From Riptortus pedestris (Eukaryota > Arthropoda > Insecta > Hemiptera > Alydidae), in the NCBI GenBank assembly GCA_019009955.1, contig CM032228.1, positions 4,835,001 to 4,899,000 on the forward strand: a DNA stretch of 64,000 nt, written 5' to 3'. A program made the position numbers and the translations under genes. The notes beneath the pieces were generated by a model. That model made no database searches. It was not told the origin of the DNA and saw only the letters and a list, made by a program, of their open reading frames with translations. Position 1 is the first letter of the stretch; each line of letters begins with the position of its first letter. Positions 43,029 through 53,964 of this stretch are shown piece after piece.

Positions 43029-44294
43029 CTAATGAAGGATAGCATGCCCGGCAGAGTATGCGAGTGGAGCATGGGCGATGGCTGGGGCGTACCTTGCAAG
43101 AGGTGCAGCATACCTTGCAATGGGTGCAGCAAGAGCTGGTGCAGCGTACCTTGCAATGGGTGCAGCAAGAGCTGGTGCAGCGTACCTTGCAATGGGGGCG
43201 TGGGCTACAGCAAGGGGAGCAGCATGAGCTACAGCAACTGGAGCAGCAACCTTAACAGCTGGTGCAGCATGGACTCCAGCTTCCTTGTGGACGACGGCGT
43301 TGAATCCGTTGACTGGGTCAGCGGTGTAGTCTACGGTCCTCCTGGAACCATCGGGTTCGATGAGGGAGTAGCTTCCCTGGACAACATCTCCGTCACGGGA
43401 CTCGTGCTGGCTCTTGGAGTCTCCGGTAAGAGCGTCCTGGATGTCATAGGCGTAGCTGTACTGTGGGTGTGGGTCGTACTCATCGACGGCAGCATGAGCT
43501 ACTGGAGCAGCATGAGCAACAGCTACTGGAGCAGCATAGCGGGCGACGGGGGCAGCAACGGCGAGAGGAGCAGCATACCTGGCAGCGAGTGGTGCAGCAT
43601 ATGCCCTAGCAGCAAGAGGAGCAGCGAGAGGTGCAGCATATGCCCTAGCTAGGGGAGCAGCATAGGATGCAGCATATGGTGCAGCATATGCACTGGCGAG
43701 AGGTGCTCCTGGGGCGTATACTGCAGGTGCTCCGACTACTCCAGCCCTAGCAACTGCCACCAAAGCGGCGAGGACGATAACCTGAAAAATATAAACCATA
43801 AAGCATTAGAATTCCTTCAAGTACAACTCAATTTCTATAATTCATTTTTTAAAGGTTTTTTAAATTAAAAATTTCCATTATTCCAGTTTTCAATAAATAA
43901 TTTTTAAAATTGGTTTAATTAAACTTTGAACTGTAATTTTCGTTCGCATTATTTTTATCATTAATTTATGAAGTTCATAGATTCTGTGTGACTGTATGAA
44001 ATTATCTTCTAATCGATAGCATACTCATTCATAGAATTCTGTCAAGTACACTTCAATTTAAAACAAATTGTAGTTTAATAATAACTATAATATGCTTTCA
44101 TTAAATTTAGTATTCCATAGACTCTTTATGACAGTATGAAATCATTTATTTAATAAGAAAAATTGATGAAAGGTATTACTTCAAGAAACGTTCTTACTCT
44201 AAAGATTTTTAAATATTATCAATATTTCTAAATATTATTATTAAAACCGAAGAAATAAAATAGTTGTAGGAGTGTTCACCTTGTTGATAGCCAT
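43029..44294 (-). CDS. RR-2 cuticular protein, gene 5 (two exons)
   Basis: Exon 1 is 44294-44280 (MAINK) and exon 2 is 43781-43029. The intron is 498 bp, longer than in gene 3 because a stretch with AGATTCTGTGTGACTGTATG and related text is repeated. The product has 255 residues: signal peptide ([18 protein letters not shown]), Ala-Pro-Tyr repeats, RR-2 core and SAGHAILH tail. It mixes diagnostic features: RTVDYTADP (Asp) and the 3' flank as in genes 1 and 2, but the VKVAAP insert and intron start (TTTCTTCGGTTTTAATAATA in sense) as in genes 3 and 4. The frame is intact. Predicted secreted cuticle protein. Confidence 0.92.
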
Positions 44295-44385
44295 GCTGAG
44301 ACTGTGGCTGTATGGGCAAGGAGAGTGTTTATATAGTTGAGGCTTGTGCAATATTTCCACCTCCTTCTCTCTCGTCTCACTCAAA
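44295..44385 (-). promoter_or_regulatory. Promoter of cuticle gene 5
   Basis: On -: GA-rich box about 44360-44378, ATTGCACAA (reverse) about 44345-44353, TATA 44329-44335. Same block as in the sister genes. Confidence 0.75.
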
Positions 44386-44726
44386 ATATATATCTTCTAC
44401 ATCTAATTACTAACTGCTTTACATATAAAATTATATGTAACTGGTGGCTGTTTAATTGACAACTTTATTATTTCTGTCAAGAGTTTTATATATTTGTTAA
44501 TGTTTTTCATTGCATATTTTCACCAGTCAGAGGAAATGTAAAATATATAGAATTGAGAATTCCTAGTCTAATTACATTAACAAAACTGTTACACTTTAGA
44601 TTTTAAAAAATTAAATCAATAAAGTCGTTCAAAATCTCACTTTGAATTAGGCAGGGATGAATGGATTTTATGACTAGCGATAGTAATTCTCTGCCCCATC
44701 TTTACTACTCAAATAACTCAAAAAAG

Positions 44727-45182
44727 TCCGTCACGCAGGGGCTGCGTAAACTAAGCAGATTTCCCACGTGAAGTTTTACAATAGAGAAATTTCAGAATAG
44801 AGAGTCAAACAATTACGGGAAAGGCCCGGAACTAGCTCTTGACGAAAACTCACGGCTAGATCCGAAGTTAGCCGATCTCATCTCAGAAGCTGAAAACAGA
44901 AAAATGCAAATATCTCGGTTAATATTCAAGATACAGAATAAATGTATAAACATTATTTATAGTAAATTAAATTTGTAATATGATTTGTTCTATATAATTA
45001 TTCGATCCGACGTATAGTAACGGAGATATTTCCAATTTTCGAAAATCCTCCCCTCTAAACCCCCCCTCCCACTGATCTGATTTCAGCCATTAACGAACTT
45101 GATCTTTATTTTTGCATAAAACGTTTAAATATCGAGTTTGGTATCGATCAAACGAAAATTGCGACCGCTAGAGCGTTAACAG

Positions 45183-45248
<66 letters not shown>

Positions 45249-45370
45249 GAACGGACCTCATTTTCGTCATCTCCTGAGTAGGATCGATGGACATTTGAAG
45301 AAATTTTTCGAAACTCGCGTCATGAGTACGACCTCAATAGCTGATTTCCCTTAAGGGTGCTGCTAAAAGG
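44727..45370 (+). mobile_element. TIR element with (AT)n centre
   Basis: It begins GTCCGTCACGCAGGGGCTGC, passes TTCGATCCGACGTATAGTAA and TTAACAGACAAATATATA, contains (AT)n at 45188-45242, then ATTTTGAACGGACCTCATTT to TCCCTTAAGGGTGCTGCT. The right TIR is absent. It shows that the (AT)n tract is an internal part of the element. Confidence 0.75.
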
Positions 45371-45589
45371 CACATAGGAGTTCAATGTTGATTTATTCTT
45401 TTTATTGAACTATCTCAAGGTAATACATGTAATCTGTGAAAATCGAAATATCACTATTTTTAATTTCATTCCTCCCTTACAACCCCCACTCCTGCCGGTC
45501 TCCAGAAATGTTGGTACATCTTAAATATCGAGTTACGACCGCTATTGAACAACAAACAAATAACAAAAAATTACGACCGCTAGAGCTTT

Positions 45590-45592
<3 letters not shown>

Positions 45593-45632
<40 letters not shown>

Positions 45633-45700
45633 TAATATATATATATATATATATAGATATTAATATCTATATATATATATATATCTTAATATATATATAA
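45593..45700. repeat. (AT)n tracts
   Basis: Several AT runs separated by CTTAATAT. They lie between the TIR element and the Helitron-like element. Confidence 0.9.
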
Positions 45701-46637
45701 ATCTCCATTCACGATGTTTGTCCGCGATGGACTCCTAAACTACTTAACCGATTTTAAATTAAATTGGCACAACGTGAGCAGTCTGGTCCAACATGAGAGA
45801 TAGGATAGCTTAGATCTTTAATTATAGTCGCAATTTTATTTTATTGCAAATTATTTGTCTATAATTAATTGACAGTCTCAATTATCTGTTAACTCCAAAA
45901 GATTCTAACAGATGTCGATACTTTTCGACTGGATTGAGTAAGTAATCAATAGATGGCACTGCTATGGTAAACCGACAAACGTGTCATATAAGCTACAATT
46001 CAATAGCATGATTACCACGTGTTATTGAGGCTAAAGTATAAATTAAATTTATTTTGTAGTAAACGAAATACCGTGAAATTCAATTATTTCTACTTTTTTA
46101 ATTTTTGGTGTTAGCATAGCCAACCAAGTAAATTGAAATTGAAGGTATTTATAATTTAAATTAATAAATATTACTGTTAAAGATTAAAGACTATCTGCCT
46201 TACCTACCTCATTCATAAGTTTAAATGTCATATGTTATTCACTACCAAACTTTGTAATATTCTCATTCGTTACAAAATTAAATGGAAATAATAAATTTAA
46301 AAATTAATTCTTTTGTATTGATTTCTGCTTAATATAAACTGTAAGAAAATTTTAATCAATCGTGTTCAACGTCCTTCCCCTTCAAATCCTAATCCCTTGA
46401 ATTTGAGTACCAACTTCAACATTTCCGTCTTGGTTCGTAAATAATTTCATTGTACTAAAGGGTTGTAGTCGTAGAAAATCTGTCATGGAGGTCACCATAT
46501 TTTTTTACAAATACCATCTATGTAAAAAGCATGGTGGACCCCGTGACTGATGTTCTCCTACCGTTCCTCTTAAATTGTATACTACAATGTAATATAACAA
46601 TAACTTTAGCCACAGCAACGCGTGGCCGGGTCTGCTA
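45690..46637 (+). mobile_element. Helitron-like non-autonomous element, second family
   Basis: It starts after (AT)n with AAATCTCCATTCACGATGTT, TGTCCGCGATGGACTCCTAA and ACTACTTAACCGATTTTAAA. It ends ACGCGTGGCCGGGTCTGCTAG with CTAG at 46634-46637, followed by TGTATATATA. The body of about 900 bp has no ORF. The 3' CTAG and A/T flank fit Helitron ends; the assignment is by structure only. Confidence 0.5.
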
Positions 46638-46688
<51 letters not shown>

Positions 46689-46691
<3 letters not shown>

Positions 46692-46925
46692 GCTACTGTA
46701 CCCGGCTTCACTCGGGAAATCTTTAGAGGCTGAATATTGAGGGTATTTTCATAGCAAGGCTTCAATGTGTACAATTACACTTCCCGTGTGGGTCTATTAT
46801 GTTTCCACAAGGGCCAGGTAACTGCAGGGGACTTATTGAATGAGTTCCCAATCAATCTCTCTCTACTGTTTGAGACACCATGACTAATTCAAATCATAAT
46901 CACGGATGGCATTTATTATAATCAA
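46689..46925 (-). mobile_element. Helitron-like fragment (reverse)
   Basis: Matches 6960-7260 (GTACCCGGCTTCACTCGGGA, GAGGCTGAAT, CAAGGCTTCAATGTGTACAA). The terminal CTAG is degraded to ATAG. From 46925 to 47100 I see nothing clear. Confidence 0.45.
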
Positions 46926-47104
46926 ACAGGATCTACTGCACATACTTTTTGTTAAACCTGCTCCGGGCATACATACTTCAGAAATAGTCGGTGGTAAGAC
47001 ATATAGGAGAAAATAAGCTACAATATCCCTGAATTAAAGAGTTTGATTCCTCACAACATACGCTACCACTCCTTGTGTAAATTCAGCGTGACTGTTTAAA
47101 AAAA

Positions 47105-47249
47105 TTCCGTCACGCAGGGGCTGCGTAAACTAACCAGATTCTCCCTTAAGGGAAATCAGCTATTGAGGCTGTACTCATGACGCGAGTTTCGGAAAATACA
47201 TCAAATGTCCATCGATCCTACCCAGGAGATGACGAAAATGAGGTCCGTT

Positions 47250-47322
<73 letters not shown>

Positions 47323-47774
47323 CTGTTAATGCTCTTGCGGTCGCAATTTTTGTTTGGTCGTTACAAAACTCGGAATTTAATCGTTTTATGTAAAAAGGAA
47401 GATCAAGTTCGTTAATGGCTGAAATCGGACCAGTGAGAGGGGGGGTTTAGAGGGGGGGATTTTTGAAAATTCGAAATATCTCCGTAATTATGCGTCGGAT
47501 CAAAGACTTTTATAGAATCAATCTTATGGCAAATTTACTATAAATATTGTTGTGTATATTTATTGTGTATCTTGAATATTAACCGAGATATTTGCATTTG
47601 TGTGTGGTCGGCAGGACTCCGCCGAGAGCTCTGGTGGCCGTTTTCGTAACTGTTTGTCTCTCGTGAATAGGTTTAGAGATACCTTACAACTAAAGTTGTT
47701 GTTCGGCAGATTTCTCTACTGTAAAACTTCACTTGGGAAATCTGCTTAGTTTACGCAGCCCCTGCAGGACGGAC
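47105..47774 (-). mobile_element. TIR element, both ends present (best copy)
   Basis: Left end TTCCGTCACGCAGGGGCTGC and right end (reverse) GTCCGTCCTGCAGGGGCTGC pair as terminal inverted repeats of about 40 bp, each followed by GTAAACTAA(C/G)CAGATT. Inside each TIR, CGCAGGGGCTGCG is itself a small palindrome. The centre is (AT)n at 47253-47318. The length is 670 bp with no ORF, so it is a MITE. A target duplication is not clear because both flanks are A/T runs. Superfamily unknown. Confidence 0.8.
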
Positions 47775-47779
47775 TTTTT

Positions 47780-48260
47780 CTTTCATTTCAGGCCTCCCGC
47801 ATAACCCCCACTCCCGTTTGGACCTAAAAATTTGAATATAGTTTATAATCGTGGAATAATTAATACTAATCAACATACTGAGTTTTGTTAAGTTGGGTTC
47901 AATCGTTAGGGACAAAATTGTTGGCTCCCGCTTAAGTTTTAGGGTATATATAGTTTATACTTTGTTATACGACAAAAGGGAATATAAAAAAAGTAACTTT
48001 AAATAAAAAAATAAAACTACCTTTGCCATGTGCATATTTGCAGAAAAACCAATGGAAAATGAAATATCGCTATTTTTAATTTCAGGCCTCCCTTACAACC
48101 CCCACTCCTGCCGGTCCCTAGAAATGTTAGGTATGGCTTATTATAATGAAGGCGTTAGTGCTAATACACATGCCGAGTTTATTTTGCTCGGTTGAGTCTT
48201 TTGTGCCAAAGAAAATTGTTCACTTTCGCTATAGGTTTAAGTGTATATCTCGTTTATAAT
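47780..48260 (-). mobile_element. Helitron-like fragment (reverse)
   Basis: Carries the internal module seen at 580-1290 in reverse (TTTCAGGCCTCCC, TAACCCCCACTCC) about twice, without termini. Confidence 0.45.
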
Positions 48261-50229
48261 TCGGTAATATACGTACAATAACATATAAATTAATATGATC
48301 TATAATGTACATATCGCCTGTCTAAAATATTGTAAATGTGAGTCGGTAGCGAATTCAACATTGAACATCCAATGAGCATATGCACCGAACGTCTTCAACA
48401 TCCTCCTGACATAATCAAACTCCTCCTAACATCTTCAACATCATCAAACTCCTCCTAACATGCTCCTAAAATCCTCAAAATCCTCTGAACATCCTCAACA
48501 TACTACTAAATCGTCAAAATCCTCCGAACATCCTCAACATACTACTAACATCGACAACATCCTCCTCACATCCTCAACATGCTCCTAACATCATCAAAAT
48601 CCTCCTAACATGCTCCTAACATCCTCCTAACATCGACAAAATCCTCCGAACATCCTCAACATACTACTAACATCGTCAACATCCTCACCATCCCCAACAT
48701 GCTCCTAACATCCTCAACATCCTCCTAACATCATCAAAATCCTCCTAACATCCTCAACGTGCTCCTAACATCCTCCTAACATCATCAAAATTCTCCTAAC
48801 ATCCTCAACATCCTCCTAACATCATCAAAATCCTCCTAACATGCTACTAACATCCTCACCATCCTCAACGTGCTCCTAAAATCCTCAACATCCTCCTCAC
48901 ATTATCAAAATCCTCCTAACATGCTCCTAACATCCTCACCATCCTCAACGTGCTCCTAACATTCTTAACATCCTCCTAACATCATCAAAATCCTCTGAAC
49001 AACCTCAACATACTACTAACGTCGTCAACATCCTCCTCACATCCCCAACATGCTCCTAACATCCTCCTAACATCATCAAAATCCTCCTAAAATCCTCAAC
49101 ATCCTCCTCACATCCCCAACATACTCCTAACATCCTCCTAACATCAACAAAATCCTCCGAACATCCTCAACATACTACTAACATCGTCAACATCCTCACA
49201 ATCCCCAACATGCTCCTAAAATCCTCACCATCCTCAACGTGCTCCTAACATCATCAAAATCCTCCTAACATCCTCAACATCCTCCTAACATCATCAAAAT
49301 CCTCCTAACATGCTCCTAACATCCTCACCATCCTCAACGTGCTTCTAACATCGTCAACATCCTCCTAACATCATCAAAATCCTCCTAACATCCTCCTAAC
49401 ATCCTCGCCATCCTCAACGGGCTCCTAACATCATCAAAATCCTCCGAACATCCTCAACATACTACTAATATCGTTAATATCCTCCTCACATCCCCAACAT
49501 GCTCCTATCGTCCTTAACATCCTCCTAACATCATCAAAATCCTCCTAACATCCTCACCATCCTCAACGTGCTCCTAACATCCTCTTAACATCATCAAAAT
49601 CCTCCTAAAATCCTCAACATCCTCCTCACATCATCAAAATCCTCCTAACATGCTCCTAACATCCTCACCATCTTCAACGTGCTCCTAACATCGTCAACAT
49701 CCTCCTAACATCATCAAAATCCTCCGAACATCCTCAACATACTACTAATATCGTCAACATCCTCCTCACATCCCCAACATGCTCCTATCGTCCTTAACAT
49801 CCTCCTAACATCATCAAAATCCTCCTAACATCCTCCTAACATCCTCGCCATCCTCAACGGGCTCCTAACATCCTCCTAACATCATCAAAATCCTCCGAAC
49901 ATCCTCAACATCCTCCTCACATCATCAAAATCCTCCTAACATGCTCCTAACATCCTCAACGTGCTCCTAACATCCTCAACATCCTCCTAACATCATAGAA
50001 ATCCCCCTAACATCCACACCATCCTCAACGTGCTCCTAACATCCTCAACGTGCTCCTAACATCATCAAAATCCTCCTAACATCATCAAAATCCTCCTAAC
50101 ATCATCAAAATCCTCCTAAAATCCTCAACATCCTCCTCACATCCCCAACTTACTCCTAACATCCTCAACATCCTCCTAACATCAACAAAATCCTCCGCAC
50201 ATCCTCAACATACTACTAACATCGTCAAC

Positions 50230-50455
50230 GGGGCTCAGGTTAGCCATGCGAGTTAAAGCGTTGACCTTTATCTCACATGGTAAACCTAGAGTGGCGAGTT
50301 CGATTCTCGCCTAGGCAAAGGAAATTATTTAGTGACGAAATTCATTAAATAACGTCCTAAAATCCCACCCTGGCTAGAAAAGGGTGGTAACCTGTAGATA
50401 ACCCGTCCCCTAGATTAGCCATTATCGTAAATCGTTAATAAATAAATAAATAAAA
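50230..50455 (+). mobile_element. tRNA-derived SINE with target duplication
   Basis: The 5' part resembles a tRNA gene: GGGGCTCAGGTTAGCCATGC (A-box-like) and GTGGCGAGTTCGATTCTCGC (B box), so RNA polymerase III could have transcribed it. A non-tRNA body follows (AATTATTTAGTGACGAAATT, GATAACCCGTCCCC), then a (TAAA)n tail. A 13-bp target duplication TAACATCGTCAAC lies at 50217-50229 and 50456-50468, made of the host minisatellite motif. This is a recent, full-length insertion. Confidence 0.9.
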
Positions 50456-50890
50456 TAACATCGTCAACATCCTCCTAACATCCCCAACATGCTCCTAACA
50501 TCCTCAACATCCTCAACATCCTCCTAACATCCTCACCATCCTCAAAGTGCTCCTAACATCATCAAAATCCTCCTAACATCCTCAACAACCTCCTAACATC
50601 ATCAAAATCCTCCTAACATGCTCCTAACATCCTCAACGTGCTCCTAACATGCTCCTAACATCATCAGAATCCTCCTAACATCCTCAACGTGCTCCTAACA
50701 TCCTCCTAACATCATCAAAATCCTCCTAATATCCTCAACATGCTCCTAACATACTCATCCCCAACATGCTCCTAACATCAACTCCTCACCATCCTCAACG
50801 TGCTCCTAACATCCCCAACATCCTCCTAACATCATAAAAATCCTCCGAACATCCTCAACATACTACTAACATCGTCAACATCCTCCTAAC

Positions 50891-51092
50891 ATCTCTCTCT
50901 CTCTCTCTCACTCTCTCTCTCTCTCTCTCTCCCTCTTCCTTTCTCTCTCTCTCCCCCTCTTCCTTTCTCTCTTTCTCTCTCCCTCTTCCTTTCTCTTTCT
51001 CGCCCTCCCTCTCTCTTCCTCCCTCTCTCTCCCTCCCTCTCACTCCCTCCCTCTCCCTCCCTCTCTCTCTCCGTCCCTCTCTCTCTCCCTCG
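50891..51092. repeat. Polypyrimidine (CT/CCCT)n tract
   Basis: About 200 bp of C and T on + (CTCTCTCCCTC, TTCCTTTCTC). The opposite strand gives a spurious Arg/Glu ORF. Could form triplex DNA. Confidence 0.9.
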
Positions 51093-51340
51093 CCATGTTC
51101 CTAACATCATCAAAATCCTCCTAACATCCTCAACATGCTCCAAACATCCTCAACATGCCCCTAACATCCTTAAACATGCTCCTAACATCCTCAACATCCT
51201 TCTAACTTTCTCAACATCCTCAAATTCCTACTAACATCCTCAACATCCTCGAATTCCTCCTGACATCCTCAACATGCTCCTAACATCCTCCGAATATCAT
51301 CAAACTCCTCCTATCATGCTCCTAACATCCTCATCAAAGG

Positions 51341-52240
<900 letters not shown>

Positions 52241-52365
52241 CACAGAAGTGAAGGCTACACGGGAAGCATGAAATGGAAAATCGGGATATTTCGTAAGGTC
52301 AAGTGCAATATTTATTCCAAACCAGTTAGTAATTAAAATATAGGGAGGAGTAGTTATATATTTTG

Positions 52366-52452
52366 AGTGAGACGAGAGAGAAGGAGGTGGAAATATTGCA
52401 CAAGCCTCAACTATATAAACACTCTCCTTGCCCATACAGCCACAGTCTCAGC
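52366..52452 (+). promoter_or_regulatory. Promoter of cuticle gene 6
   Basis: GA-rich box about 52369-52387, ATTGCACAA about 52395-52403, TATATAA 52412-52418, ATG at 52453. It is intact even though the coding exon is broken. Upstream text (AATCGGGATATTTCGTAAGG) matches the gene 3 and 4 promoters. Confidence 0.75.
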
Positions 52453-53439
52453 ATGGCTATCAACAAGGTGAACACACATACAACTATTTTAGTAATATAT
52501 ATTAAACTTGATTGTAAAAAATTAATTCCATAAACCACATATTTAATAAAGCAACATTTTATTTGAATATATCTTACAAATATTCAATTTTTGGTTCAAT
52601 ATTACCCAGATTGAAGTTAAATTAAATAGAACAATACTTATTATATATTTTTCAGGTTATCGTCCTCGCCGCTTTGGTGGCAGTTGCTAGGGCTGGAGTA
52701 GTCGGTGCACCTGCAGTATACGCCCCAGGAGCACCTCTCGCCAGTGCATATGCTGCACCATATGCTGCATCCTATGCTGCTCCCCTAGCTAGGGCATATG
52801 CTGCACCTCTCGCTGCTCCCCTTGCTGCCAGGGCATATGCTTGCACCACTCGCTGCCAGGTATGCTGCTCCTCTCGCCGTTGCTGCCCCCCGTCGCCCGC
52901 TATGCTGCACCAGTAGCAGTTGCCCTTGCTCATGCTGCTCCAGTAGCTCATGCTACCGTCGATGAGTACGACCCACACCCACAGTACAGCTACGCCTATG
53001 ACATCCAGGACGCTCTTACCGGAGACTCCAAGAGCCAGCACGAGTCCCGTGACGGAGATGTTGTCCAGGGAAGCTACTCCCTCATCGAACCCGATGGTTC
53101 CAGGAGGACCGTAGAATACACCGCTGACCCAGTCAACGGATTCAACGCCGTCGTCCACAAGGATGCTGGAGTCCATGCTGCACCAGCTGTTAAGGTTGCT
53201 GCTCCAGTTGCTGTAGCTCATGCTGCTCCCCTTGCTGTAGCCCACGGGCACTGCACCCAGCTCTTGCTGCACCCATTGCAAGGTACGCTGCACCAGCTCT
53301 TGCTGCACCCATTGCAAGGTACGCTGCACCAGCTCTTGCTGCACCCATTGCAAGGTATGCTGCACCTCTTGCAAGGTACGCCCCAGCCATCGCCCACACT
53401 CCACTCGCATACGCTGCCGGGCATGCACTCCTCCATTAG
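52453..53439 (+). pseudogene. RR-2 cuticular protein, gene 6 (frameshifted)
   Basis: Exon 1 is 52453-52467 (MAINK) and exon 2 runs from 52656 after TTTTTCAG. Compared with the sister genes there is one extra T near 52841 (ATGCTTGCACC), one extra C in the six-C run at 52886-52891, and a 13-bp net loss with rearrangement near 53246 (CCCACGGGCACTGC). The RR-2 domain ([31 protein letters not shown]) stays open in a shifted frame (52841-53449), but the signal peptide and the C-terminal repeats are in other frames. The ancestral stop is 53437-53439. The promoter and splice sites are intact, so loss is recent or partly a consensus error. Confidence 0.85.
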
Positions 53440-53960
53440 ATATAAGTAACTGAACATTTTTTTTTTTTATTTTCTTGTAAATATATAACTAAAAATTATC
53501 TTAGTTAGTATTTTATTTTTACGCCCCTCCAAAACCAATGAAATTTGCAGCCTTAGGAGGATTTCTCGTTGGCCTTCTTAACTCATCTTATCTTAGTGAA
53601 TCAGTTGAAATTACTGTTTCCCTCGTACTGATTTATTTATTACTGTTTATCACAATAAAGGTTGGTGTTGAATGCTTCGAAATCAAAATCACATACAAAT
53701 ACAAAAAAAAAGCAAGTAATAATTTAAATAGAGCAAGCATTATCGGACGTAAGGATTAAATGTGACTTCAAGGGACATACCATAATCTCGCACCTGGTAC
53801 ATATGTATAGGGTGCATTCGAAAAATGTTTTTCGGTTGTGGCTTATGAAATGTTGGTGTTGAAGCATTGTTTGAGAGGATAAAGAAAGCCCACCAACATA
53901 TTGATGAGTGAGATACTGGGGAATTGTGTGGTTATTAATAAGTGAGATGATGGGTGATCG
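53440..53960. other. 3' flank of gene 6 with a 73-codon ORF
   Basis: The ORF at 53538-53759 (+) starts MKFAALGGFLVGLLNSSYLS and has a hydrophobic stretch (VSLVLIYLLLFITIKVGV) and a basic tail. I do not recognise it and there is no sign that it is expressed. Confidence 0.25.
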
Positions 53961-53964
53961 AGTG

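Larger units (their letters stand above)
48380..51340 (+). repeat. Minisatellite of CTCCTAACATC motifs, + strand nearly free of G
   Basis: About 3 kb of short related motifs (CATCCTCCTAACATCATCAAAAT, CATCCTCAACATGCTCCTAA, CATACTACTAACATCGTCAA), roughly 18-22 bp each in mixed order. G appears on + almost only in CATGCTCC, AACGTGCTCC, ATCGTCAAC and TCCGAAC. It is interrupted by a SINE (50230-50455) and a polypyrimidine tract (50891-51092). Confidence 0.9.

Noticed and set aside
46505..47393. ORFs with long Ile-Tyr runs
   Set aside because: They are translations of (AT)n tracts inside repeats.
50230..50310. Possible tRNA gene
   Set aside because: The B box is good, but the acceptor stem and anticodon arm do not fold, and it continues into a SINE body with an A-rich tail and target duplication.
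50855..51143. Arg/Glu-rich ORFs on - (62 and 85 codons)
   Set aside because: They are translations of the polypyrimidine tract.
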